Positions 9,075-17,385 of a stretch of 39,105 nt of DNA are shown in pieces; the first letter of the stretch is position 1; the number at the start of each line of letters is the position of its first letter. The position numbers and the translations under genes are program-made. The stretch is from NCBI GenBank assembly GCA_003331365.1, contig QOQC01000008.1:1-39105 (forward strand), written 5' to 3'. The notes under the pieces were generated by a model that was not told the DNA's origin, did not search any database, and saw only the letters and a list, made by a program, of their open reading frames with translations. This stretch comes from Flavobacteriales bacterium (GTDB lineage Bacteria > Bacteroidota > Bacteroidia > Flavobacteriales_D > Crocinitomicaceae).

Positions 9075-9109
9075 CAATAAAAAAGGTCTCGTTCAGTAGA
9101 ACGAGACCT
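9075..9109 (-). terminator. Strong rho-independent terminator between tRNA-Leu and tig
   Basis: A perfect 11-base-pair stem, AGGTCTCGTTC (9084-9094) and GAACGAGACCT (9099-9109), closes a 4-base loop. On the minus strand it is followed by TTTTTATTG. It begins 4 bases after the encoded CCA of the tRNA gene, so it ends the tRNA transcript. It also forms almost the whole intergenic space in front of tig. Confidence 0.92.
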
Positions 9110-9113
9110 AAAT

Positions 9114-9198
9114 TGGTGCGGATGGAGGGACTCGAACCCGCACACCTCTCGGCACTAGATCCTAAGTCTAGCGTGTCTACCAATTTCACCACATCCGC
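9114..9198 (-). tRNA. tRNA-Leu (anticodon UAG)
   Basis: Read on the minus strand, a 7-base-pair acceptor stem (GCGGATG with CATCCGC), discriminator A and an encoded CCA bracket the gene. The anticodon arm is CTAGA-CTTAGGA-TCTAG, giving anticodon UAG for CUN leucine codons. The long variable arm and the GGTAGAC D-loop are typical of class II tRNA-Leu. The T-loop is TTCGAGT. The T-stem GCGGG/CCCTC contains one C-U mismatch at its second pair. It is followed immediately by a strong terminator. Confidence 0.96.
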
Positions 9199-9254
9199 AT
9201 TTATTTCAACATGAGAGCAAGCCCTCGTTCCTTTAAACTTTTTTAAAGCGGTTG

Positions 9255-9262
9255 CAAAGATA
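9255..9262 (-). promoter_or_regulatory. Probable -7 promoter element of tRNA-Leu
   Basis: The minus strand reads TATCTTTG, an exact match to the Bacteroidota -7 consensus TAnnTTTG. It lies 57 bases upstream of the tRNA 5' end. Nineteen bases further upstream the -33 position is only T-rich (TTT), so the match is half complete. It is located between mlaF and the tRNA gene. Confidence 0.6.
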
Positions 9263-9291
9263 ACTTTTTTTAATAGAAATGAAAAGAAAAA

Positions 9292-10059
9292 TCAGCTCCT
9301 TGTGTTTTGAATGTTTTGACGAATTTCCTTCATGAATTCAGAAGCATAAACAAAGTTGCTGATCTCAGGATTATCTGTTGTAATAATGGACTTTTTATCT
9401 CCTTGCCACCACTTTTTTCCATCATATATGAAAATGACATTCTCACCAATCTCTATTACAGAATTCATATCATGAGTGATAACAACAGTGGTCATGTCAT
9501 ATTCTTTGGTGATATCTTGTATTAAACCGTCAATCAGTATAGCAGTTTTAGGGTCGAGACCAGAATTGGGCTCATCGCAAAAGAGGTATTTTGGATTCAT
9601 AGAAATCGCCCGAGCAATACCTATCCTCTTTTGCATACCGCCACTGCATTCAGAAGGCAGAAGGGAATTTTTACCTGATAAATTAACTCTTTCTAGACAA
9701 AAATCAACGCGCTTCTTAATTTCAAGACTTGACTTATTGCTAAACATAGACAAGGGAAATCCAACATTTTCTTCTACGTTCAAAGAGTCAAATAATGCAG
9801 CCCCCTGAAATAACATTCCAATTTGCTGTCTAATTTGACTTCTTTGATTACGATTCATGGCTGTAAAATCTCTTCCCTCATATATTACATTACCAGAATC
9901 AACCTCATGTAAGCCTACCATACATTTTGCCAAAACTGACTTTCCTTGACCAGACTGACCAATGATTAGGTTTACTTTACCTTTCTCAAAAGTAGTAGAA
10001 ATGTCATGAAGAACCTGTAGGTCCCCAAAAGACTTATTTATATTATGAACCTCGATCAT
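9292..10059 (-). CDS. mlaF: ABC transporter ATP-binding protein of the Mla/phospholipid type
   Basis: This 255-residue ATPase powers the MlaE-type permease encoded just upstream, moving phospholipids between the two membranes. It shows Walker A GQSGQGKS at 34-41, the ABC signature as ECSGGMQKR near 137-145, Walker B YLFCDEP at 158-164 and the H-loop histidine 196 in VVITHD. The glutamine-rich Walker A and the signature with M-Q-K are characteristic of the MlaF subfamily. Its start touches the end of the permease gene (one shared base). No MlaD-type substrate-binding gene follows; a tRNA gene comes next. Confidence 0.9.
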   Translation of the reverse strand: MIEVHNINKSFGDLQVLHDISTTFEKGKVNLIIGQSGQGKSVLAKCMVGLHEVDSGNVIYEGRDFTAMNRNQRSQIRQQIGMLFQGAALFDSLNVEENVGFPLSMFSNKSSLEIKKRVDFCLERVNLSGKNSLLPSECSGGMQKRIGIARAISMNPKYLFCDEPNSGLDPKTAILIDGLIQDITKEYDMTTVVITHDMNSVIEIGENVIFIYDGKKWWQGDKKSIITTDNPEISNFVYASEFMKEIRQNIQNTRS

Positions 10060-10799
10060 TAAAACAATAATAATTTGGTTAAAATGAAATTGGCCATTAA
10101 TATCACAACACTACTAGTCACAATAGCCTGTGTGGAAGCTTTACCGACATCCAAAGATCCTCCTCGAACGTAATATCCGTAATACGAGGAAACAGATACA
10201 ATAAGAAAAGCAAAACATACAGATTTAATTAAGGCATAAGCAATATGAAATGGATCGAAGAATGAGCGAATTCCGAGTACATAAACTTCGGTATTAATTA
10301 GACCTGAAACCTGCAAAGCTAACCATCCACCAATGAGACTTAGTACCATTGAACAAATGATTAAAATTGGAAAAAAAAGCATTGCGGCTATAATTTTCGG
10401 GAGAACCAAATAATTTAAAGAATTAACCCCCATTATTTCTAAGGCATCAATTTGCTCAGTAACTCTCATTGTTCCAATTTCTGAGGCAATATTAGAACCT
10501 ACTTTTCCTGCAAGAATCAAAGACATTACTGTTGGAGAAAACTCAAGGAATGTACTTTGCTGAGTAATATATCCTACTGTATAATCCGGAAGAAGAGGAG
10601 TGGTCAACTGATAGGCCGTGTTCAATGCAATCACACCTCCCATAAAAAGTGACATCAAACCCACAATAAATAATGAGCTAATTCCAATAATTTCGAGTTC
10701 AGAGACAATTCTTCTCCACAAAATTCTCCATTTCGCTGGAATGGCAAAAAGGATTTTTAACATCAAGAAATACCTCCCAAAATGATACAACAACTTCAC
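10059..10799 (-). CDS. mlaE: MlaE-family ABC transporter permease
   Basis: A 246-residue inner-membrane protein with about five hydrophobic segments and the MlaE-family motifs, including SLILAGKVGSNIASEIGTM followed by RVTEQIDALEIMGVN. The family forms the membrane core of the Mla system, which keeps outer-membrane lipid asymmetry. The start is a GTG at 10799; the next Met (residue 13) would remove the amphipathic N-terminal helix (KLLYHFGRYFLML) usual in this family, so GTG is preferred. The gene is divergent from the sprT-like gene across an 88-base region containing two inverted repeats. Confidence 0.9.
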   Translation of the reverse strand: MKLLYHFGRYFLMLKILFAIPAKWRILWRRIVSELEIIGISSLFIVGLMSLFMGGVIALNTAYQLTTPLLPDYTVGYITQQSTFLEFSPTVMSLILAGKVGSNIASEIGTMRVTEQIDALEIMGVNSLNYLVLPKIIAAMLFFPILIICSMVLSLIGGWLALQVSGLINTEVYVLGIRSFFDPFHIAYALIKSVCFAFLIVSVSSYYGYYVRGGSLDVGKASTQAIVTSSVVILMANFILTKLLLF

Positions 10800-10822
10800 G
10801 ATACTAAAATAAACATAATTTT

Positions 10823-10850
10823 AAAGTATAAACTTTGATGTCATATCAAA
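10823..10850. promoter_or_regulatory. Two adjacent inverted repeats in the mlaE/sprT divergent region
   Basis: AAAGT-ATAA-ACTTT (10823-10836) is followed, sharing three T bases, by TTTGAT-GTCAT-ATCAAA (10834-10850). Neither is followed by a T tract that would suit a terminator. In an 88-base divergent intergenic region they could be operator sites, but short AT-rich palindromes also arise by chance, so this is tentative. Confidence 0.3.
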
Positions 10851-10887
10851 TACTATTTAAATGGATTAATTAATTTTCATCTTTAAA

Positions 10888-11505
10888 ATGGGCGATACAT
10901 TAAAATTCAAACATATCCTTTCAAAATATTTACCTGATGATTTTGTGCCTTACATTACAGATCTAATTATTCAATCTGATGTAAAGTTTAAAATTGTTGC
11001 GCCAAGACGAACAAAGCTTGGGGATTTTAAAGCAAAAGGGAATGAAAGCAACAAGTCGCAGATTACGATAAATGGAGATTTGAACCCTTATGCTTTTTTA
11101 ATTACAACGCTTCATGAATTAGCTCACCTTTACACGTTTAATAAATATAAGTATAAAGTAAGACCCCATGGAAAAGAATGGAAAAGGGAGTTTTCGATTC
11201 TTTTGAACCCTATTTTAATACATGACGCTCTTCCCAATGAGTTAAAATTCGCCCTAGAAAAGTCAATCCAGAATTTAAAAGCGTCCTCTTGTTCAGATAT
11301 TCATTTATCAAGAGTCCTTAAAAAATATGACCCTTCTAAGAGAACCGTAAGCTTAGAAGAATTGGATGAAAATACCCCCTTTACCATCAATAAAAAGACC
11401 TATTTAAAGGGTAAATTGCGCAGAACCCGGTATCTTTGCAAAGAAATGAGCTCAGGTAAATCATATTTAATTCATGCTTTAGCTGAAGTAAATAAATTAG
11501 AATGA
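10888..11505 (+). CDS. SprT-like zinc metalloprotease-domain protein
   Basis: A 205-residue cytoplasmic protein with the zincin motif H-E-L-A-H at residues 76-80 (TLHELAHLY) followed by the SprT-type segment PHGKEWKREF. The family includes SprT and Spartan, the latter a DNA-protein crosslink protease, but bacterial members are mostly uncharacterised. No signal peptide and no C-terminal Cys4 zinc ribbon are seen. It is the first gene of a three-gene plus-strand operon; its TGA overlaps the manC start (ATGA). Confidence 0.85.
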   Translation: MGDTLKFKHILSKYLPDDFVPYITDLIIQSDVKFKIVAPRRTKLGDFKAKGNESNKSQITINGDLNPYAFLITTLHELAHLYTFNKYKYKVRPHGKEWKREFSILLNPILIHDALPNELKFALEKSIQNLKASSCSDIHLSRVLKKYDPSKRTVSLEELDENTPFTINKKTYLKGKLRRTRYLCKEMSSGKSYLIHALAEVNKLE

Positions 11506-12563
11506 ATAAAAATTCTACATATTGTTTAATTATGGCTGGAGGAGTTGGAAGCAGGTTTTGGCCCCTATCAACGGAGAATAATCCCAAACAATTCTTAGAT
11601 ATTTTAGGGTCGGGGAAAAGCTTAATTCAACTTACCTTTGACCGTTTCAATCAAGTTATTCCTGAGAAAAATATTTTTATCCTCACCAATTCAAATTATA
11701 AAAACAAGGTAATAGAACAGTTAGGGGTGGCTCAAAATCAAGTTTTATGTGAACCTCAGAGAAAAAATACTGCTCCATGCTTGGCATACGCAACTGCAAA
11801 AATTCATAAAAAAGATCCAAACGCACTAATCCTTGTATCTCCCTCGGATCATTTGATTTTAAATGAAAAACAATTTTTTGAAGATATAAATACCGGTATA
11901 AGTAAAGCAAAAGCTTCAGATGATATCGTAACTTTTGGAATTAAGCCCACCAGACCAGATACTGGATATGGATATATCGAGTTTGATGCCCCGGATAATG
12001 TCATTTCTAATACTTGCAAAGTAAAACAGTTTAGAGAAAAACCAAATTTAGAAACCGCTAAAACTTTTATCAAACAGGGTAATTTTTATTGGAATTCAGG
12101 GATGTTTGTTTGGAAATCAAATACTGTTATAAAAAGCTTCCAGAAATATTCAAACGAACTTTATCAGATATTTTTTGCAAATGATTTACACTACAACACT
12201 GAAAATGAAATGCAATTTTTAGATAATGCTTTCCAGCAGTGTCCAGATATTTCAATTGATTACGCTCTTCTTGAAAAGGAACCCAATATATCTGTTGTAC
12301 TTTCCTCATTTGATTGGAGCGATTTGGGAACTTGGGGTAGTCTTCAAAACCTGCTAGAAAAAGACGATAATAACAACACCAAAAACAATGGTAATACCTA
12401 TTTTTTCAATAGTACAAATTGTTTAGTGAAGGCTGAATCTGATAAAACGATATTAATTGATGGGCTTGAAGGTTATATTGTTATTGACACTAAAGATCGA
12501 TTAATGATACTTAGTGCTGAAAATGAGCAAGAGCTAAAAGCCTACCTGAAAAAAATAAATTAA
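11502..12563 (+). CDS. manC: Mannose-1-phosphate guanylyltransferase
   Basis: It makes GDP-mannose from mannose-1-phosphate and GTP, feeding fucose, rhamnose and mannose glycan synthesis. The nucleotidyltransferase signature MAGGVGSRFWPLS is at residues 11-23. It is followed by VSPSDHLI near residue 110 and the substrate-loop motif FREKP near 170. At 353 residues it is the monofunctional form, lacking the C-terminal phosphomannose isomerase domain found in bifunctional enzymes. It overlaps the sprT-like gene by 4 bases and is 8 bases before dusB. Confidence 0.92.
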   Translation: MNKNSTYCLIMAGGVGSRFWPLSTENNPKQFLDILGSGKSLIQLTFDRFNQVIPEKNIFILTNSNYKNKVIEQLGVAQNQVLCEPQRKNTAPCLAYATAKIHKKDPNALILVSPSDHLILNEKQFFEDINTGISKAKASDDIVTFGIKPTRPDTGYGYIEFDAPDNVISNTCKVKQFREKPNLETAKTFIKQGNFYWNSGMFVWKSNTVIKSFQKYSNELYQIFFANDLHYNTENEMQFLDNAFQQCPDISIDYALLEKEPNISVVLSSFDWSDLGTWGSLQNLLEKDDNNNTKNNGNTYFFNSTNCLVKAESDKTILIDGLEGYIVIDTKDRLMILSAENEQELKAYLKKIN

Positions 12564-12571
12564 ACCCAAAA

Positions 12572-13570
12572 ATGGTTAAAATCAGGAACATAGAATTGGG
12601 TGATTTTCCGCTTTTACTTGCACCAATGGAAGATGTGAGCGATCCTCCATTTAGAGCATTATGTAAAAGGTATGGAGCTGATTTAATGTACACTGAATTT
12701 ATTTCATCTGAAGGACTCATTCGTGATGCACTGAAAAGCAGACAAAAACTAGACATCTACGAAAATGAAAGACCTATAGGGATTCAGATATTCGGTTCAG
12801 ATATTGAAAGCATGAAAAAAGCTACAGAAATTACAGAACAATCAAATCCGAATATTATTGATATCAACTACGGTTGTCCAGTCAAAAAGGTAGCTTGTAA
12901 AGGAGCAGGAGCAGGAATTCTTCAAGACATCCCCAAAATGGTTAAAATGACTGCAGAAATCGTTAAATCGACAAAACTTCCCGTAACTGTCAAAACAAGA
13001 TTAGGATGGGATGATAATTCAAAATATATTGTTGAAGTTGCAGAACGTTTACAAGATGTTGGAATTGAAGCCATTTCGATTCATGGACGAACGAGAAAAC
13101 AGATGTACAAGGGAAGTGCGGATTGGTCATTGATTGCAGAGACCAAAAACAATCCTCGATTAAATATACCTGTCTTCGGAAATGGTGATATTGATTCTCC
13201 TGAAAAAGCAATTGAATATAAAAATAAATACGGTGTTGACGGTGTGATGATTGGACGAGCTAGTATTGGAAACCCATGGATCTTTAGAGAAATAAAGCAC
13301 TACATTAAATACGGCACTCATATACCACGTCCCTCGTTTAAGCAAAAAGTCGAGGCCGTTCAAGAACACCTTTCATCAAGTATTGAATGGAAGGGCGTAA
13401 AATTAGGAGTCGCAGAAATGAAAAGACATTACGCCAATTATTTCAAAGGGATATCTAATTTCAAAGAAATAAAAACCCAACTGGTTACCTCAAATGACTT
13501 AGATGAGCTCAATGAAATTCTCGAAAAATTACATCAGGATTCGGAAAAATTCGAATTTATATTGAGTTGA
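12572..13570 (+). CDS. dusB: tRNA-dihydrouridine synthase (DusB-like)
   Basis: This flavoenzyme reduces uridines to dihydrouridine in tRNA D-loops (or at U47 in some groups). The 332-residue TIM-barrel protein begins with the FMN-binding LAPMEDVSDPPFR. It contains the catalytic cysteine in NYGCPVKKV (Cys102), VTVKTRLGWDD, and the phosphate-binding NGDI and GVMIGRASIGNPWIF. The small helical C-terminal domain is present. DusB is the usual Bacteroidota paralogue, but the exact Dus class is inferred. It is last in the sprT-like/manC/dusB operon. Confidence 0.92.
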   Translation: MVKIRNIELGDFPLLLAPMEDVSDPPFRALCKRYGADLMYTEFISSEGLIRDALKSRQKLDIYENERPIGIQIFGSDIESMKKATEITEQSNPNIIDINYGCPVKKVACKGAGAGILQDIPKMVKMTAEIVKSTKLPVTVKTRLGWDDNSKYIVEVAERLQDVGIEAISIHGRTRKQMYKGSADWSLIAETKNNPRLNIPVFGNGDIDSPEKAIEYKNKYGVDGVMIGRASIGNPWIFREIKHYIKYGTHIPRPSFKQKVEAVQEHLSSSIEWKGVKLGVAEMKRHYANYFKGISNFKEIKTQLVTSNDLDELNEILEKLHQDSEKFEFILS

Positions 13571-13603
13571 TGAACTATTTTAATTTCCTTTTGTTTTGTT
13601 TTC

Positions 13604-14218
13604 ATGGAATTATGGAAAACGATTTCAGGATTTTCAGATTATGAAATATCCACCCTAGGAAACTTGAGGTCGATAGAAAGAATCAAAACTTTTAAAAACG
13701 GTCGTAAAGTCAAATTTTTAGCTAAGACAAAGTCTTTACGTGTGCATCCAGGAAATGGCTTCCTTATGACAGACCTCATTGATGACAAGGGTAAAAAAAG
13801 AACCATTTACCCTCATAAATTTGTTGCCAAAACATTTATTCCAAATGAAAAGCCAAGAAAAAACAAAGTTGTTATTCATAAAGATGGAAATGTTCAAAAC
13901 AATAATTTAGATAATCTTAAATGGTCTAGCTACAGTGAATCGATAAAAATCGGATTTTTAACAGGTAAAAGGGACAATAGTCAATTATGGGTTAAAAGAA
14001 GAAAAAAATATGGTCCAAAAGGAGGTAATTCTACAATGGGAAGACCTGATCCTTTGTCTGAGAAAGATAAGCAAGAAATATTAAAGCTCAGAATAGAAGA
14101 AGAAATAAGTCTGAAAAATTTATCACTGCAATTCAAATGTAGTGTTTCCCACATTCACAAAACACTAAATAGATTATCTAAAATCGAAATTAAAGAGCAT
14201 CAATACTCTCAAAAATAG
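13604..14218 (+). CDS. NUMOD4 / HNH-like protein with C-terminal helix-turn-helix
   Basis: This 204-residue basic protein has a recognisable NUMOD4 element at the N-terminus (ELWKTISGFSDYEISTLGNL). An HNH_3-like region follows (PHKFVAKTFIPN, then VIHKDGNVQNNNLDNLKW), and a C-terminal helix-turn-helix (LSEKDKQEILKLR to SHIHKTLNRL). Such proteins resemble homing-endonuclease modules. In the HNH core the usual Asn-His pair reads Ile-His, so nuclease activity is uncertain. It could be an active free-standing endonuclease or a domesticated DNA-binding protein. It starts 33 bases after dusB, and its last 29 bases overlap the end of the convergent gene. Confidence 0.72.
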   Translation: MELWKTISGFSDYEISTLGNLRSIERIKTFKNGRKVKFLAKTKSLRVHPGNGFLMTDLIDDKGKKRTIYPHKFVAKTFIPNEKPRKNKVVIHKDGNVQNNNLDNLKWSSYSESIKIGFLTGKRDNSQLWVKRRKKYGPKGGNSTMGRPDPLSEKDKQEILKLRIEEEISLKNLSLQFKCSVSHIHKTLNRLSKIEIKEHQYSQK

Positions 14219-15515
14219 TGTTTGATGGAATTCGAATTCCTCCAAATATTGTATTGTTGATAGTAGTATCGATGTCAAAATTGAGTTCAATATTCTTATA
14301 CTCCCATCTTAACTTGTTTTCTTTAGAAGGTAAAATACGCGGTATGTTTTCACTTGTGTAAAAAATAAAGGCATTTTTGTAAATCGTCATATCAAACAAA
14401 GGTGAAAATAGAAATCTGTATTGTTCGTCTTCCATCGTGATTATACCCTTTGAAATTAAAGTATTTATAAATGCTGTGGCAGACTTAACTGTGGATACCA
14501 TTAATTTGTATCTCGGAATAAGTCGCTCTCGTACTTTTTCAACTTCCTGAGTATCAAAGTTCTCATCGAGCTCGATTTCAACATATTTCTCTGTAATTTT
14601 ATAGTACCCACCCTCTTCAAAACATAAATCTCCAGCCCACAACTCCACAAATTCTTCCATCGGAAAACTGATTTTTTTGGATAAATTTTTAAACTTAGAT
14701 ACTACCAATTTTTTGGTATTTGAATTTAATTGCTGAAAATTCAAATGCAAATCCACCATTCTCTTTGAATAATCAGAAAAATTAATAGTCTTTCCATTTT
14801 GATTCATTAAAAATGGAATAGAATCATTCATTACAATTCTACTTTTTAAGTATAACTCTGTAGAGTCACTATCCTGAGCCAAATAAACGTGGTTTACACC
14901 TAAATCATTGAGCATTTTACTCTTCGTATACATTACCAAGTGTTCATTCTTGAAATAAGGATTCGAGAATAACATCTTCCAAGATTCTCTCATCTTACTT
15001 GATTTACGAGAAAGATCTCTATAAATCTCTGAGAAATAATCTCCCTTATATATTACTGCATATTTTTTCCTCTTGTAAAAAAAGATATTCTCGTCATCTA
15101 ATCTGTAGACTTTTTGATTATTTATTAAACTATCGGAAACCTCAAAATCAATTTCAACACGTTCTATCGCATTATTCAATTTATTCGAATTTAATAAAGG
15201 AATTACCAATCCATAATCCCCCCTATCATTAGCAAAAATATAAACTGGACTTTGAAGATCGATTCCATACATTTTAGCCATCGAAAGGATAAACTCATAA
15301 GTTAGAAATTGCCGGGATTTTACGTTATTAAAAATCAAAAGATCCGTAGTTTCTTTGAGTAAATCAAGAACTCTTATTCTTCCAACCAAATCTGCCTCAG
15401 GGAGAATGTACTCTACTCTAAATGATTCAGTCTCTTTTTCCTTAAAAGGTTTAATATATAATAACAATCCTAAAAGGATGGCTAAAATTATAATAATGGA
15501 AAATTTTTTATACAC
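14190..15515 (-). CDS. Membrane-anchored exported protein of unknown function
   Basis: A 441-residue protein with one N-terminal membrane segment (FSIIIILAILLGLLLYI, residues 5-21), so probably anchored in the inner membrane with the rest in the periplasm. The pattern of an exported alpha/beta domain with MYGIDLQSPVYIF and YGLVIPLL resembles part of the 608-residue protein encoded next to it, suggesting distant paralogy. I do not recognise a named family. The start is GTG at 15515, 7 bases after the upstream stop. It is the last gene of a three-gene operon, and its 3' end overlaps the NUMOD4 gene tail to tail. Confidence 0.7.
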   Translation of the reverse strand: MYKKFSIIIILAILLGLLLYIKPFKEKETESFRVEYILPEADLVGRIRVLDLLKETTDLLIFNNVKSRQFLTYEFILSMAKMYGIDLQSPVYIFANDRGDYGLVIPLLNSNKLNNAIERVEIDFEVSDSLINNQKVYRLDDENIFFYKRKKYAVIYKGDYFSEIYRDLSRKSSKMRESWKMLFSNPYFKNEHLVMYTKSKMLNDLGVNHVYLAQDSDSTELYLKSRIVMNDSIPFLMNQNGKTINFSDYSKRMVDLHLNFQQLNSNTKKLVVSKFKNLSKKISFPMEEFVELWAGDLCFEEGGYYKITEKYVEIELDENFDTQEVEKVRERLIPRYKLMVSTVKSATAFINTLISKGIITMEDEQYRFLFSPLFDMTIYKNAFIFYTSENIPRILPSKENKLRWEYKNIELNFDIDTTINNTIFGGIRIPSNTIFESIDAL

Positions 15516-15522
15516 TCTCCTA

Positions 15523-17349
15523 TTATTTGGAAAATATATATAAGGAATTTATCATGTCCAAGAACTGTTCACCAGAACTACTATCCCCATCAAAGGTATA
15601 ACTCAATTGATATTTAGTGAAATCCACTTGAGACTTCCCAGAAGTCAGCTCAAAAACTCCCGATTTATCCTTTAATCTATCAATTACACGCTTTTGTCTT
15701 TCATCCAAAAAATCAATCGGAAACTTGTGAAGTGCCTCATCTAGATCCACATTAGCATACAAGACACCTGATTTTTTAATTCTTTTGATTTTTTTAGCAG
15801 ATAGTGATTTTGCACCAAAACCATTAATGTTTGATTCAACAAGCGAGCGATTATTGGTAATTAAAAATGTGTTCTTATTGCAAATCAAATATACAGGAGT
15901 AGCATCTAAAATAGCATCCTCAACAATCCAATAACCATCTTTTTTTTTGATTCGAGAGCTCAACCTTGAAAGATCTTCTAAAATCATTTCGAATAAATCA
16001 GGTCTTGAAGAAGCAAAACCTAAAGTAAATACTGGAATTTCCTCATCAGATTCCGTTTCTATCTCTGTGTAGTCAAAGTTCTCCTCATCATATATATATT
16101 CAATTTGATTAACCTTTACTTTCTCGACCCCGTTAAAAGAGGCAAACATACCTCCTTTATAGGCTCCAAAAAAAGACTTCTTATCGACCAACTGATCCAA
16201 CAATTGGATGGCAAGAATATTCATCACCATTTCTACATTTTTTTGACTCTTTAATATGGGTACTACTATTTCATATGCTTTATCATATGCCTTTCTTAAA
16301 TCAATATTGTAAATTAGATAGGCAGGACTATTATCCGGAATATATTTTAGGAAATTTTTATTTAATTTATTATTGTTCATTTCTGAATATATAGAACCAA
16401 GCTCTTTCCCATAATTAGCATTTACATTAAAGCTAATTTCATTAGAATCGATTGACAGGTCTCCAAGCATAAGATTTTGTTTATAGAGCTCTTTTAAATC
16501 TTCATTCATAATCGGATACATGGTTTGGAAATACCAAAGACCTTGTTCATTCGAAATGTTTCTTGAATTATCAAGGAAAAATACACCTTCGGAATTCCTT
16601 GAAATTTGCTGAGCAAATCTTGAATCTGTTGAATATAAACTGTTTTTATGTACATAAAGATCATTTAGTACTTCATCTAGATATTTGACTTGTAAATCAT
16701 AAAGAATACTATCTCTTACTTCCCAATAATTTTTCTCCAAATCATAATCACCACTGTAAAGCTTATGCATATCATCTTCATAGAAAACATCAGGCTCATC
16801 CATGAAATCCAAATTTAGCTCATCCCCAAATGGATTCTCATTTCCCCTTGAATACCATATCGAATCCGTTATATCAGTTACAAATTGATCTAGAGGTTGG
16901 ACTCTTATAAGCAAGGCTGTTTTGTTTTCAATAATTAACGTATTGAAAAATGAAGAATACTTTTCGGCAGAGTTGGCTATTAATCCTGAAGCTTCAAAGT
17001 CATCGAATACCTGAAACAAGGCTATTTTATCTTCAATGCCAAAAGAGAAGCCAGATACTTCCAGGTGTTTATTTTTACCATAAAAGATATTTAGCCTTTG
17101 ATTGAAATCTAAACCAGCATCTTTTAATGTTTTACCTGAGGTAGAACCGTCAAACAACTCTTGATGAATTTCCTCCATAAAATCATAAGCCACCAAATCG
17201 TCAAGAGAAATTTTCTTAAGAAGATTAATATTATTAATACTAAATACTGTAGAGGCCTGCTTTGGAATAATGTTCTCGCTTTGCTGAGCATTACCAATTA
17301 CAACAAATAATATGGTGAATATGAGAAGTCGACTCTTTAACTTAAACAT
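15523..17349 (-). CDS. Large exported protein, possibly DUF4836-like
   Basis: A 608-residue protein with a clear signal peptide (LLIFTILFVVIGNAQ, cleavage near residue 21). The N-terminal part (IPKQASTVFSINNINLLKKI, then DAGLDFNQRLNIFYG) recalls the DUF4836 proteins of Bacteroidota, in which repeated domains start with a statement of this type; this is from memory and not searched. It has several acidic stretches (for example ETESDEEIP) and no cysteine-rich or catalytic motif I can point to. It sits between a lipoprotein and a membrane-anchored protein in one operon. Function unknown. Confidence 0.7.
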   Translation of the reverse strand: MFKLKSRLLIFTILFVVIGNAQQSENIIPKQASTVFSINNINLLKKISLDDLVAYDFMEEIHQELFDGSTSGKTLKDAGLDFNQRLNIFYGKNKHLEVSGFSFGIEDKIALFQVFDDFEASGLIANSAEKYSSFFNTLIIENKTALLIRVQPLDQFVTDITDSIWYSRGNENPFGDELNLDFMDEPDVFYEDDMHKLYSGDYDLEKNYWEVRDSILYDLQVKYLDEVLNDLYVHKNSLYSTDSRFAQQISRNSEGVFFLDNSRNISNEQGLWYFQTMYPIMNEDLKELYKQNLMLGDLSIDSNEISFNVNANYGKELGSIYSEMNNNKLNKNFLKYIPDNSPAYLIYNIDLRKAYDKAYEIVVPILKSQKNVEMVMNILAIQLLDQLVDKKSFFGAYKGGMFASFNGVEKVKVNQIEYIYDEENFDYTEIETESDEEIPVFTLGFASSRPDLFEMILEDLSRLSSRIKKKDGYWIVEDAILDATPVYLICNKNTFLITNNRSLVESNINGFGAKSLSAKKIKRIKKSGVLYANVDLDEALHKFPIDFLDERQKRVIDRLKDKSGVFELTSGKSQVDFTKYQLSYTFDGDSSSGEQFLDMINSLYIFSK

Positions 17350-17385
17350 ATAGGTAAAATATAAATCGAAAGTACAAATAAATCA

